A stretch of 64,000 nucleotides of DNA from Magnaporthiopsis rhizophila. Lineage: Eukaryota; Ascomycota; Sordariomycetes; Magnaporthales; Magnaporthaceae. The notes under the pieces were generated by a model. It was not told where the DNA came from and ran no database searches. It worked only from the letters and a program-made list of their open reading frames with translations. Made by a program: the position numbers and the translations under genes. Position 1 is the stretch's first letter, and every line of letters begins with the position of its first letter. Shown here piece after piece: positions 24,695 to 35,599 of the stretch. The stretch is taken from positions 1-64,000 of the forward strand of contig PYSS01000097.1 of NCBI GenBank assembly GCA_003049465.1, read 5' to 3'.

Positions 24695-26249
24695 NNNNNN
24701 NNNNNNNNNNNNNNNNNNNNNNNNNNNNNNNNNNNNNTTTTTTTTTTTTTTTTTTTTTTTTTGCTGTACGGGATAGATAGAAAAAGACAGACAATAAACG
24801 AGCAAAGACTGCCGGTAGTGCTTGAAGAGTGATGGTGATTACACGTCATTACGGGTCAGGTGTGGAGATTGCGTGCAGCCATATGTGATGCGAGAGGTTG
24901 AAGCGACTGCGCCACCAACATTTTCCACGTAGAGATGTGGAAGGTAGAAGCGGACATCTGGGTGTAAAATTGGAGGGATGTTGGTGGGTGGGTGGCGGAC
25001 CGGCGTTTTCTAGTCCTGAAGGGATACGTTTAGAGTTCCCGTCCCAGTTTACTTGGACGCTGTACATAGAATATTGCAACATCACCACCCGCCGCTTATC
25101 CCCGATATTGGGCTTATAGCATTTTACCCCGCTGTAGAGCATAAAAAAAAAAAAAAAAAAAAAAAAGGTTGTGGCGGCGTCGTCCACGCGACCTTGAAAA
25201 AAGTCTGAGCCTCGTCAGCGCAGAGGCATGTAATGTGTACCTACCTACCTACCTACCTACCTAGGTACCAAATGTATTCGACCCAGAACCAAAAAGGTCG
25301 TGAGGTTGCTGGGACGTTGACCCTTACCACGTCGTGGTGTTGGTTTGACATTTGGCAGGTTTTGGTGGCCGGCAGGCAAAGGCAAGGCAAGGCAGAGGAC
25401 GAGACAGTGTGGATGGACGTCACACACAACGCCCCGTCGACAAACGCCCCAACCAAACACCGCCGGTTTACAGTCTTGATTCTTCGGTTATATATACGTA
25501 GGGGCTATTGGCGGTGATGAGGGGGGTCTTGGGGGGGTTTTTATGATGTTTGGTGATGATGGGGTGCGCGGTGTTGATGGTGCTGATGATGTTGTTGTTG
25601 TCCTGGGGCTGTCTACGGCTTCAAGGAGCGGGACTGGCTCTGCACGTCGCCCACGCTGGGTATCTATCTACCAGATGGGCACGTTCTGCTGCTTGAACTG
25701 CCACGCGACGTTCTTCTCTTGTTTGTCTTCTGATCGTGCTTTTAATCCCCGTTCTCTTGCGTCTGTCTTTCATCCTCCCTTGTCCTCCTCTCACGTGCCC
25801 GCTCCCACATCTGTCCCTCTGCTCTTCCCACTTTTCCCGCCCTGCTCTTTCCTTTCCTGTTTCCTTCCTGTGCTCTTTCCGTCCTACCGCTTCCATCTCC
25901 CGTGCCGCCACGTGAGCAGGATGATAGGTACCCCATCTCCAGGCTAGCCCCGCTCTTCTCGGCCTTTGCTATGGCTGCCCGGTCTCCGTGGTGCCTTCCT
26001 CCTGAGCATGGAGGACGATACAAGCGAGATCACTGTGCTTGACTGTGGATCGGCACCGTCCTGAGGCCGAATAGAGCGGGGTTTGAACTCGTCCCAAGCG
26101 TCGTGCTCTTTTTTTTTTTTTTTTTTTTTTCCTTCTTCCTTCCACACTCACCTCGCGCCTGACGCGTCCGGCATTCACGCTCCAAGCTTAGACAACCCGC
26201 CTGCGATCGACTTTCTCCTCTATTGACTTCCATACCTGCCTACCTACCT
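24181..26249. other. Intergenic region with assembly gap
   Basis: No gene is supported. It contains poly(T) 24,423-24,438, poly(T) 24,655-24,694, an N run, poly(T) 24,738-24,762, poly(A) 25,143-25,166, a (CCTA)n microsatellite at about 25,240-25,264 and poly(T) 26,109-26,130. The strand around 25,740-25,900 is a C/T-rich stretch. Confidence 0.5.
24695..24737. other. Assembly gap (43 N) inside a poly(T) run
   Basis: Forty-three N lie between 40 T on the left and 25 T on the right. The true length of the homopolymer, and anything inside it, is unknown. Confidence 0.99.
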
Positions 26250-26900
26250 CCTCGATGCTTGCGTTTTTCCTACTGGCAAGCGTTCACAGCATTGACTCCA
26301 TTCGCAGAGAGCCCTCAATCGCCTTTTCGTCCTACACTTCCCCGTCTTCCCGTCCTTCGCTTCCATACCCAAAGCCGGCGGCTCGTTCTTTGCCTTCTCG
26401 GGCGCCTAACATTGAAAGGAGTGCATCCACGACAATCCACGGTCGTTTGTGTTAGTTGACCTCTTTACCTGCTCAAGCTAGTCGTCCGCTTCACCTGTCG
26501 AGCGTTCGCAGACTGACTCCGTTCACAGATAGCCCTGGTCGTCTTTCGCTCCTTCACTTCCATACCCAGGGTTGGCGGTTCTCATCTTCATCTGGCGGGC
26601 GCCCCAGCATTGACTTCCTCCCACGATCGTCTCTTCGTTGACCTCCACACAAATCTGGCCGATTCGGCGAGCATTCCTACCATCTGCATTCGCTCCAGTC
26701 CCATACTGTCCACGATCGCCTTTTGCTCGTTGACTTGAATACCCAAGGCTGTAGTTCGCATCTCTGCCACCCGAACATCCCAGCATTGATCCCAACCACA
26801 AGCTCTTCGTCTGTTGCTTCATCCTCAGGCCTGGTGTTCGGTTCTCTGGCGAGCGTCCAGAATTGAGTCCATCCACTGTTCAGCGCCCATTCAACGTGAT
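26250..26900 (+). repeat. Degenerate ~90-bp minisatellite
   Basis: A motif close to GGCGNGCGTTCCAGCATTGACTCC recurs roughly every 80-125 bp, near 26,270, 26,400, 26,500, 26,590, 26,680, 26,775 and 26,850. Alternate units also share a CATACCCAAGGC-type start (26,370, 26,562, 26,742), so the higher-order period is near 180-190 bp. Units are well diverged. It may be old, or a non-coding satellite too short for RIP. Confidence 0.5.
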
Positions 26901-26943
26901 GGCCAACTCAGTTGGTTGTTGCAATTTGAAGTTGGCTATGATG

Positions 26944-27222
26944 TTCACACCGGAGCACCCGAACAACATCATAGTCAAGTTCACATCGGAGCACCCAGCC
27001 AACGTCGTGGCGAACTTCAGGTCGGACCGTATCCTAACCGACCATATCGCCCTATGGCTTCCGCCCAACCAACGTCATGGGCAACTCCAATTCCTGGCCA
27101 ACCAACACCACAGCCAACTCCAAATCGGATCGTATCCTAACCGATCACATCACCCTACGGCTTCCGCCCAGCCAGCATCAGCCAATTTCGAATCGGAGTA
27201 CCCGCCCAACGTCATGGCGAAC
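26944..27222 (+). repeat. 36-bp and ~108-bp nested tandem repeats
   Basis: A 36-bp unit starts at 26,944, 26,980 and again at 27,187 (TTCACATCGGAGCACCC type). A longer unit of about 108 bp starts near 27,014 and 27,122 (CGTATCCTAACCGA type). Both periods are multiples of three. A 169-codon frame (26,863-27,372) reads the short unit as F-x-x-E-H/Y-P-x-N-V/I-x-x-N/K, so a repeat protein is possible, though nothing else supports a gene. Confidence 0.55.
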
Positions 27223-27329
27223 TTCAGGTCGGGTCCCGTCCTGAGCAGGCAGCGGCCACCAAACATCGTCACGTACATGCGGGGCTGGGAATACCAACTC
27301 GGTGGCGAGCGGGCTCGACGGGTGTCGAA

Positions 27330-27545
27330 CCCATGGGTCGGCCGATCTACCTGCCGGCCGGCGCATGGGTAGGCCGAATGGCAGGGGCCCGGCTATCTTC
27401 CTCCACCTTTACCCTCTCCCCTCCGACGCATGGTTCGGCCGATGTGCCGGTCGGCCGCAGGGGTCGGCCGATCTAGCGGCGGCCGGCGTATCTCCATCCT
27501 TGTTTCCCTCCGGCGCATGGGTCGGCCGATGTGCCGGGGCCCCGC
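27330..27545 (+). repeat. GC-rich tandem repeats
   Basis: Three units begin with CGGCGCATGGGTCGGCCGAT or a close variant at 27,358, 27,425 and 27,510, and GGTCGGCCGATCT occurs at 27,335 and 27,466. Spacing is 67-85 bp. They follow the two repeat families above, forming one repeat field from 26.2 to 27.6 kb. Confidence 0.55.
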
Positions 27546-29559
27546 CTCCCCCCAACATCGGTACGTACACGCTGAGGCGTTGTGGAAGGCGATGGACGCT
27601 TTTTGGACTCGGCGGCTAATAGAACGTACATGGTAAATACATACCAGTCGCCAGACAAATCTTGCAAGCTTCATTGTATGCCTGGCAGCTCGATGATGAT
27701 CGAGCTCCCCCCGTTGGCTCCTTGGCCGCGCGCGAGCTGCAGGCGGTGTTCCAGGGGCCCTGAGTGGCCGGATTGACGCCGCATGGGCCTAGCGCTGTGA
27801 TGGATCCGCTGGTGGCGGCACCTGTCTTGGGAGGCTGCTCATCAGACCTTCGAGGGTCAGGCTGATCGGCACATTCGATTCGCGAAAGTTTTCGACATCA
27901 CGCTAGATGTCTTTGCAGCGACCATCGTCAAGCAGACGCGGCCCTTTCTCAGATTCTTACGCGTGAGTGCGTGGTCAAGGGCTAGACCCCTGACCCCTTC
28001 AGCGGTCTGCCAAGATGGGCACGCCCAGAGTTGTATGAAGACGACGACATGACCGACAGGAAATCTTCAACAAGCTGAAGCTTGAGTGCGACATCGCATT
28101 CCTAAGTTTGTTGTTGGGCAGGGCGGCCATGTAATTGTCCAGCTAGAAGCTCCGCTTCAATGGCTTCCTCACCCGCATGGCATCTCCGGCTTCCAGCTTC
28201 ATCGGCACCGCCAAGAACCAGCATCTTTCGTGGCCCCTCTCCAGCTACTTTATCGGTTCCAACCACCGTTACCAAGTTCACACAACGGCCTACGGGGGCT
28301 GCAGCCAGTGGGCGGCGCGACGCAAGAGACCCCCAACCGCGCAGGTCGGCCAGCGGATGGCCCGGACACCAGAGCTCGCAGCGTCGGAGGGGCGGAGCAG
28401 GCTGGAACACGACGGTTGTGTTTGTGAGGTGCGCGGCACTGGTGGCACTGGCATTGGTGCCGGCGGTGCTGGGGTGCTGGGGTGCTGGTTCCCTGGGTGC
28501 TGACCTAGTGGTGGCGCTGCTAACGCTGCCTGCCGCCGCTCCTGCACGCTGCTTCATCCGGACGGTGGCGGACGTGTCGTGCGGGGCAGCAACTGGAGGA
28601 GAATCAGCCCACCCACCTGCCTGTACAAGCACCACGTCGGCACCCGCCTCGACGAGCCCAATGGCCGCGGCCACAGCCTGACCGGTTGCCGCGAGTATCG
28701 TCCGTGGCAAGTGCGGTGTGGCCTTGGAGGGAGAACACTTTTTGTCTTTTGTTCTTTTTCGGCTGGGTGTGGGCGATCCTTGAAAGTAAGGCTGTCGGGT
28801 GCGAGCAACAGGAAGTGGGAGTGGAGTCGGGGGCGGCAGGCAAGAAGACCGAGCGCTTCCTCGATGCAGCCGGCCCAATTCGGCGAGCCAGGAGCTTTCT
28901 CTCCCTGCACACCAACTGGATTGTCTCCACCCCGACAAGTCTGTGGCTTCCTTGGTCCAACACCTGACAACTCCTGACCCAAGCTGCCGGTACGGGCTGC
29001 CACAGACACACACACACACACACCTCGCTCCCTTCCAACCCCCGGCCCTTCCGCCCGGCCATCCTTTTTTTTCCCCCTTATGTATATGTGTCCGGCCGGA
29101 TTTCCCTTTTCCAGTGTTGCTCATTGTTCTCCGAGCCACCTTCTCGTCTCACAACCCACCCACCCGCTACGCCAACACCCCCGCCGGATCGATTTTAGTC
29201 GCAACTTTCTTGGTGCGCAAAACGATTACTAGCCTTTCGAGTCATTGATTGACTTACACAAGCCTTTGCTATCCTCGAGTCTCTAATTAGTAAGTTGTTT
29301 TTCAATAGGCCTGTTTGTGTTGGTATTTTTGGCAAGTATTTCCTTGCAATTTGGCCGGAATCTGCTTCCAGTCCGGTCTCCCTACGCCGCAATTTTCGCG
29401 TCTCACTGTGTTGACCGCTCACCCAGCCAGCCCATTCTTGCACAGAAAAGTTGATCGATGTAAGAGTCCTGGTCACAACTGTCTTCCTCTCTACCTCGAC
29501 TAAACTCAAAACTCTAAAATACCAACTACTAATTAATCCTCCGCAGCCTCTTGCTAAAA
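27546..29559. other. Region with one orphan exon-like segment
   Basis: Most of the region has no supported gene. At about 27,805-27,960 an open frame reads WEAAHQTFEGQADRHIRF, FDITLDVFAATIVKQ and ends at a GTGAGT donor (27,963), which looks like a coding exon, but no partner exon was found. Overlapping frames on both strands at 28.1-29.1 kb (345 codons minus, 173 codons plus) have simple composition and no domain. A (CA)n run lies at 29,006-29,021. The last few hundred bases look like a pyrimidine-rich leader for the next gene. Confidence 0.35.
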
Positions 29560-30330
29560 ATGCGCTTCTCCACGGCCCTCCCCGCCCTCGTCGGCCTCAC
29601 CGCCGCTCACCTCCCCAGCAGCTTCACGACGCCGCCCAGCTCGGTCAAGAACGCGGGCATGGGCGGCTTCACCATCCCGACCGACGTGGCGCCGGGCGTC
29701 TACATGGTCCGCGTCGACAAGGACGGCGTCGCCCACCACGACAAGATCGCCGACCCGGGCGCGGGCACCATCAGCACCAAGTACATGGAGCAGCCCAACA
29801 AGCAGCAGACGCTCCTGGACGTCATGGTCGCCATATTCGCCCCCGGCCAGGAGGTCTCCTGGAAGTACGCGTGCCCCAACGGTCGAGTCACCAACGCCAA
29901 CAAGGAGCCCAAGCAGCTCGACCACGCCGACCTCGACGGCTCGGTCGCGGACCTGGCGTCCAAGTGCGGCGACGAGGGCCTCGAAGTTCCCGGCAGTCAC
30001 CACGTCTACGCGACCCGCCGCGGCAAGGTGGCGGCCGTCTACTGCAACTTTGAGAAGGGCCAGAATCGCTGCAAGCGGGCCGAGGTGGAGGCTAAGCGCA
30101 AGCAGATTGGTCAGGAGTGTGGGGACGAGTATGTTGCCGGCTTCACCGAATGGGTGAGTTTTTCTGCCTTTCCTTTGTCTCTTGTTTGCCAGCTCTGGCC
30201 TTTTCCCTCTTCTCATAAACGCCAACTGATTGTGCTCTAGATCATGTACATCCCGGGTGTCAGCTACGGCGGCATGTTCGGCTACGGCTTCGGCGCCATC
30301 GGCGACGACAAGAAGTTTTGTGGCCACTGA
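29560..30330 (+). CDS. Small secreted cysteine-containing protein
   Basis: Exons 29,560-30,153 and 30,241-30,330 give 227 residues. The intron (GTGAGT ... CTCTAG) is phase 0 and the second exon joins smoothly (FTEW-IMYIPGVSYGG). Residues 1-16 form a signal peptide (MRFSTALPALVGLTAA), so the product is probably secreted. It has six cysteines (in KYACPNG, SKCGDEG, VYCNFEKGQNRCKRAE, QECGDEY and FCGH), enough for three disulfides, and a Gly-rich C-terminus GGMFGYGFGAIGDD. Small size, signal peptide and even cysteine count are typical of fungal secreted effector-like or surface proteins, but I recognise no named family. Start chosen at the first ATG of the frame, nine bases after a TTG that is open upstream. 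Confidence 0.85.
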
Positions 30331-30939
30331 GATGAGCAGCTGGATGGCGGCTCACATTGCCTGCCCATCCTGGTGTTGGCCGTGGCGACAATGTTGCTTT
30401 ACGCGCACCGCAACATGGAAGATGGCTTGGGAATGCGTGCGCTTTGGAGTAGGCTTGGTTGGGAATAATTAGGTCACTTGGGAATCGGCTTGGGTACACA
30501 CACGATGCTTGCTAGGACTTGATCGGGGCTGCGTTCGAGGAGGATGACGAACGGTAACCATGGGGCTAGCACAGACAGAGCTTTGTTGTTTTCCTTGGTT
30601 GGATATGCTTTTCTGCAGGCTAAAGCCTTGATAAAAAAGTGCTACGACCGTACGCACAATAAAACGTCTTTGACACCATGTTTTGGGCATCTGTCTTGGT
30701 GACAGACGGGTCAAAGAGGTACGAGACGGGCAAATATGAGATCCCACTGCGCCACACAGGCTAAAAGCGACGCCCAGCGTATCAACCAGTGGCTGACAAT
30801 TGGGTCAAATTATCCTTTGTGACGGCAAAAGAGGAGAAAAGCTTCGTTGAACACCGGCGAAGAAAAACAGTCACCACATCGTTAGAAATACAAGCCCCTG
30901 TGGCAAAATGTGGGCAGACACCAAATCCTCTGGCCTTGC
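30331..30939. other. Convergent intergenic spacer
   Basis: Nothing recognised. It lies between the 3' ends of the secreted-protein gene and of the disrupted minus-strand gene, so it should hold both terminators; no clear polyadenylation signal was singled out. Confidence 0.5.
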
Positions 30940-32475
30940 TCAGGCAAACGCTCGAGCCAAGAGGACCGACGAGCGTGCTGCAATGCGCGGGCTGCGACGC
31001 CTGTCTCGTGGCGCGGCTTTGACGGCCGTGCTGCTTGGGCTTGGGCTGAGCCTCCTCCGTTTCTCGCCGCCCGGCTGGCTTGAGCCGTCAGAGCCGTCAG
31101 AGCCGTTGAGAGCCCTCTTGGTCGTCTGGCTCGGCTTGGTATCGTCAACACCGTCGTAATCCCTCTTGATCGTCTGGCTTGGCTCGGTGTCGTCAGGGCC
31201 GTCAGAGCCCTCGAAACGCCTCTTGGCCGTCTGGCCCGGCTTGTCGTCCCCAACACCAGCCCCATCCAGGCCTCGATCCAGCTCGGCCTCGATCGGGGGT
31301 ATCTGGTCCAAGATCCAGGGGATGAGGACGCGGTGACGAGCCGCGTCCTTCCTCGCCCTCCTGAACTCGCCTGACAGAAGCTTGAACCTCTTGATGAGAC
31401 GGCCCCGCCTCTCGAGCCGATCCAGCCAGCACCTGGCGTCGACCAGATCCTGGGCGCCCCGGTGTAGCAGCTGGATGCGTTCGGGCAACGGGATGGTGAC
31501 GCGGCGCGGGTCGAGCTGGGTGGCGGCGTAGATGCGGCCGCCCGTCTGCTCGGCCCTCTCGACGTTGACCGTGGCGATGTACTCCTCGGCCGCATGCCGC
31601 ATCCTGTAGTCGCGCGTCCTGATGTACCTGGCCGTCTCGTAGCGCTGCAGCGTGCCCGTGCCTTGCAGCTTCTTCCGCGCGTTGTCGCATTGCTTCCGCC
31701 GGCGCTCGCCGACGCGGGCGAACAGCTCGAGCCACCAGTACTCGAACGACAGGTACTCGAGCCACGTCTCGAGCTTTCCCTGCCGCTTCGGGTCCGGGTG
31801 CAGCTCAAAGGGGCGTGTTGAGATGCCGTGCCGGGTCAGGCGGGCCTCGACCGCAGAAGCTCCTTGTGCCTGTCGGGATCCCCGGTGGCGTAGTATAGAT
31901 CGCCCATCCGGCCCCGAATGCGGTGGCCTGGGAAGGAGGCGGAGACGTCTTCGAGCAGCTCGACGGGGTAGAGCGGGCGGCCTCCATCTTTGACGAGCCG
32001 CTCGTAGGCGTCCGCCTCCTCTAGTCGGCGCTGCCGCAGAGCACAGTCTGCAAGCTCTAGCCCGCCTGGGGTGGGCGATGGAGACCGAGAGGGCAGGGGT
32101 CGAGCAGCTCGTGGCGGAGCGTTGGCGTGGCTGACCGATGCATCCCGCAGGCGGGCGTCTAGTTCGCCGAGATCAAGCGGACCGGAGCTCCTGGCCAGGA
32201 CTTGTCTACGGAATGCTGTTGGTGGACAGTATAGCTCCAGGCAGCTATAGACGGAGGCCGTACGTCAGCCGTTGTGCGAGCTGCTCTCGCTCGAGCAGGG
32301 GAGCGACGCGGTAGCGGTTGAACAGAGGGTCAAAGTCGTGGGTGGGGCCCAGATGTTCCCTGACATGGGCTGCCAGGGTCGCAGCGCCTATTGCGAGCAC
32401 GTCCTGCACGGATTTGACCCCTGACATGCCAGGCTCTGGGGGTGTTGGCCATGTTACTGACGGCCCAGGGGACAA
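30940..32475 (-). pseudogene. Frame-shifted member of a fungal family of unknown function
   Basis: Three minus-strand segments in different frames make one protein. The first (32,475 to about 32,250) carries SGVKSVQDVLAIGAATLA and ends LAQRLTYGLRL. The second (about 32,250 to 31,862) carries SCLELYCPPTAFRRQ, LYPVELLEDV and GRMGDLYYATGDPDRHKELL. The third (about 31,862 to 30,940) carries RPFELHPDPKRQGKLETW, LSFEYWWLELF and RHRVLIPWILDQIPPIEAEL, then a charged tail. These motifs, in this order, are those of a frequent uncharacterised family in Sordariomycetes. Each junction needs a one-base shift and neither has splice signals, so the copy is broken or has two sequencing errors. The true N-terminus above 32,475 is not resolved. 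Confidence 0.7.
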
Positions 32476-32759
32476 TTGATGCAGGCTCTCAGACTGAGCT
32501 GAAGAGCAATGGCATCAATCATCTTGGGCTCGAGTGAGGGAGTAGTGGGCCGACTTTTGCAGTGATTCGAGCCAATGAATGGACGCATTAAAGGCTTGCC
32601 AATGAGAGGCGGGCGGAGAGGGGTTGATAACGTCCATGATTGTGGTCGTGATGGCAACTGGAGTGGTAGGCCAGATGCAGGGTAAGTCCACAATCCTGTT
32701 TTTGCCGGCAGTCTGCATTCAGAATTATGCTGAGTGGGCCCAGGGTGGGCCTAGTCTTC

Positions 32760-33642
32760 CTATCCTGTCTTATCCTGCCGCTTGACAAAAAACCGGAACC
32801 TCCAATCAACGACCAGCACAAACAGAACAACCACCCCGAACACGGCCGATGCGATGCCCCAGCTCCTCCAGTTCTGCGCCGTGGTGCACACCAGATCAAG
32901 CGTTCCGTCGTCAAACGCACCCAAGTCCTTCAATTGACATGCCCAGGACTCGAGTGCAAAGCGGCCGTGGCTGTATCTCACCGCCTCTGTTGCATAAATA
33001 TTCCTTGCCAGCCGCAGCTTAAACGTGGACGAGTCCAAAAGCTGCTTGGCTGCATATGCCTGCGATGCAACATTGAGGCCGACGGCTGCAGCGACGAGTG
33101 AGATGATCGAGAGGTGCATGTACCACGCTATCTTTTGTGTGTAGGATATGTTAGTGCTCACCCTCCTCTGATGAGACTGCACAGGGAACACTCACATTGA
33201 AACCGACGCATCCACGCCGAGCCACGGCCTGCAGCATTACAACAATCGATGTGCCCATGGACAGGGCATTTGCGGCAAGGTGCACATCCGCCATGTCGTC
33301 CAGGAGGTGTGCAGGCAGGTACCGCATCCTCAATCCCTTGCTGCCACCACCACTCGTCCAGTCGTGAAATGTCTTGCCCTCGAGGTCTCCGTCGCTGCCC
33401 AAGTACGGGTTCCGTTCGGCCTTGACGGCTTCGAAGCGTGCCGACAGTGCCCCGACGGAGCTGATGCAGAACCCGGCCAGCACCTCCGAGAATGCCAGCC
33501 ACAGCATCCAGTGCCTGAGCGGGTAGCGGTACGGCGGCGGCGGCTTCTGCCGCGCCTGGCGCTCGTGGTACTCGGACAGCAGTGCCTCGTCATCTCGGTC
33601 GTACGCCGCTCGTCTCCACACGGTGACGACGGGAGGCGGCAT
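32760..33642 (-). CDS. Small multi-pass membrane protein, unknown function
   Basis: Exon 1 is 33,642-33,196 and exon 2 is 33,131-32,760 (minus strand), giving 272 residues. The 64-nt intron has donor GTGAGT, branch CACTAAC and acceptor AAAAG, phase 0. Hydrophobic segments fall at about residues 45-68 (HWMLWLAFSEVLAGFCISSV), 125-145 (SMGTSIVVMLQAV), 153-180 (LSIISLVAAAVGLNVASQAY) and 240-260 (GIASAVFGVVVLFVLVVDW), so three or four membrane spans are likely. There is no N-terminal signal peptide; the N-terminus is cytosol-like and charged. The loop after the third span carries the cysteines CQLKDLG and LVCTTAQNW. I do not recognise a family. It lies just upstream of the disrupted gene on the same strand. 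Confidence 0.75.
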
Positions 33643-35599
33643 GGCGATGTCGGGAAGCTGACAGGCGGGACGGGTCGCGATTGTTTGGTCAGCTTGCTTG
33701 CCTTCTCAGACTGGGGGACGGCGGATGCTGCTCTGGTAGATCCCTATATGTAGGTCCTTATCCCTTCGTAAAAAAAAAAACGCCCCGTGTGAGTGACCTT
33801 GCTTTCTGCTCATTTCCACGAACCGCCTTGCCAAGCCGCTTCCGCTCCCTTGCATGGGCCGCAGCAAACAGGAAGCCAAGGCGTGAGCCGTCGCCCGAAG
33901 GGATACGCCCGGTGCTGTCTCAAATCCCGTCACATTCTTTCCGCGCCCCCTGGCGGTCGGAAAAGCTGCTGCTCGACGTCATCCTGTGCTGGAGCAAGGG
34001 CGGCCAGAACGGACGCGTTCACAAAATGGCAGAACAGCTGGCGACGTGGCCACCGTCGCCGGCTCTGGGGGCTACACGCTTGCCTATGAAAGAGAGAGAG
34101 GTCGCGTGCAGATGCAAATGCCACGTCTTTGCCGCCCGGCATTCGGGGGTTCCCGATTGCATTACCGTCGTCAAGGTCATTTGCCTGGGGAACCTCGAAC
34201 CGGCATTCCCAGGCAAAGTTGTGTAAAACCTCGTCTTTCCTACAAAACCCACCAGAGAAAGGTGCTTTAACGAAGATCTGAGTGGGTAGTCGCTGCGTAT
34301 AACCACAGGGGTTACGGCGGAGCCGTCGACGACGTTGGACGCCCCGGCGATGTTGGGACTACCAACCGCGTTTGACCGTAAACTACATCGTCGCCCTGCA
34401 AGATCCTCACCCTGATAATAGACATCTACTTTATACTCTAGCTAGCCCAGGCCCTGGCACAAGGCAGCCGAGACACGTCGATGACGGCCAAGTGGGACGG
34501 GACACGATAGACAAGCATCCAGAATTTCGAGATGGATCCGCACAGCCAGTCCGTCGCCATCTCCCTTAACCAGAAAGCCCGTCACCGTCGGCGGCACGAT
34601 CACAAAACCGGCACCAGCCGCTATGGCTTTTAGCGGAAGCAACAGTAGCAATGGTGGCGGACAGCCAGTCAACGTCGTAGGTTCTGCAGGATGGCCACGA
34701 CGACAACGGACGGCCTCAAGCCCAACAAGCACAAGCACGGCAAGATCAGCCCGCTGCGAACGCCAATAAAGAGATGGTGCGCCTCGTCGGGCAGTCGATC
34801 GGCGCGGCCATCGGCGGACTTTCGGGCGTCCTGCCGACTAGAGCTTGTCCATACGTCCAGGCCCTGGCCCAACGCCGACGCCATCCATGGAGAACCCGGC
34901 CGGAGACGGGGTTTGTGCCCGGTCAGACGACCTGCATTCTGGACGATCAACCGGACCGCTCGGCCTCCTCACGTCCGGTGCTGCATCCAATATGCCCAAA
35001 AGCCCACGTGTTTAGCTTTGGCCGCGCGTTGAAAAGTCTATCTGGACGTCAATCAGCATCAACGCTGTTACCCTGCTCATTGTGTTATTTATGGCTTGTT
35101 TCATGTGCCCTCGTGCGCTTCGCCCCTATTCCCGCCCGCATCTGCATCCTGCAAGTTCACGGTCACCCCCAAGTCCGTTTGTTTCCCGGCCGCTGTCAGC
35201 TGCCTACCTACATCATCACATCCGCTCAGCTCAGGCTTCATCCCATGGACACCCAAAATGCAGTCCCTAAACCCGCCCGTCTCAGACTTCATCTAATGAT
35301 TCTTCAGAATGCAAGCCCTAAACCCTCCCGGCTCAGACTTCATCTCGTGGTCCTTCAAATGCAGCCCCTAGATAAGCAACTAGCGGCCCGAGCCCGACCT
35401 GAGCGGGAGCTTAAACATGGGATCTCTCTCGCCTCCGCGCCATAAAAGCCTCCGCCCATCCCGGCTACCAACCAGCTGCTATCCCAGGAGAGATAGCGAC
35501 CAGGTTTGCGTGCCAGGACGCCACAGCTTCACCTGTCTCTCTAGTCAAGCTCTCTAGGCCAGCCCGTTCTGATACTCGCCTCTCATCACCCAGTCGGCT
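33643..35599. other. Intergenic region with decayed coding-like segments
   Basis: No intact gene is supported. At about 34,527-35,040 short protein-like segments appear in different frames (MDPHSQSVAISLN; KPVTVGGTITKPAPAAMAF; ANKEMVRLVGQSIGAAIGG), which may be a decayed gene. A 51-bp tandem repeat follows at 35,230. The final 200 bases are the upstream region of the DUF3176 gene. Confidence 0.35.
35230..35375 (+). repeat. 51-bp tandem repeat, three copies
   Basis: Units start at 35,230, 35,281 and 35,332 with CTCAGRCTTCATC and are about 75 percent alike. The period equals 17 codons, and one frame reads LRLHPMDTQNAVPKPAR, LRLHLMILQNASPKPSR and LRLHLVVLQMQ, with Leu-Arg-Leu-His kept in each. 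The third copy is incomplete. Confidence 0.75.

Noticed and set aside
24379..24849. Frames translated through the N run
   Set aside because: Poly-Phe and poly-Lys produced by the T run and gap; not proteins.
28102..29139. 345-codon minus frame and 173-codon plus frame
   Set aside because: They overlap on opposite strands, include a dinucleotide repeat read as CVCVCVC and have no domain; neither is convincing.
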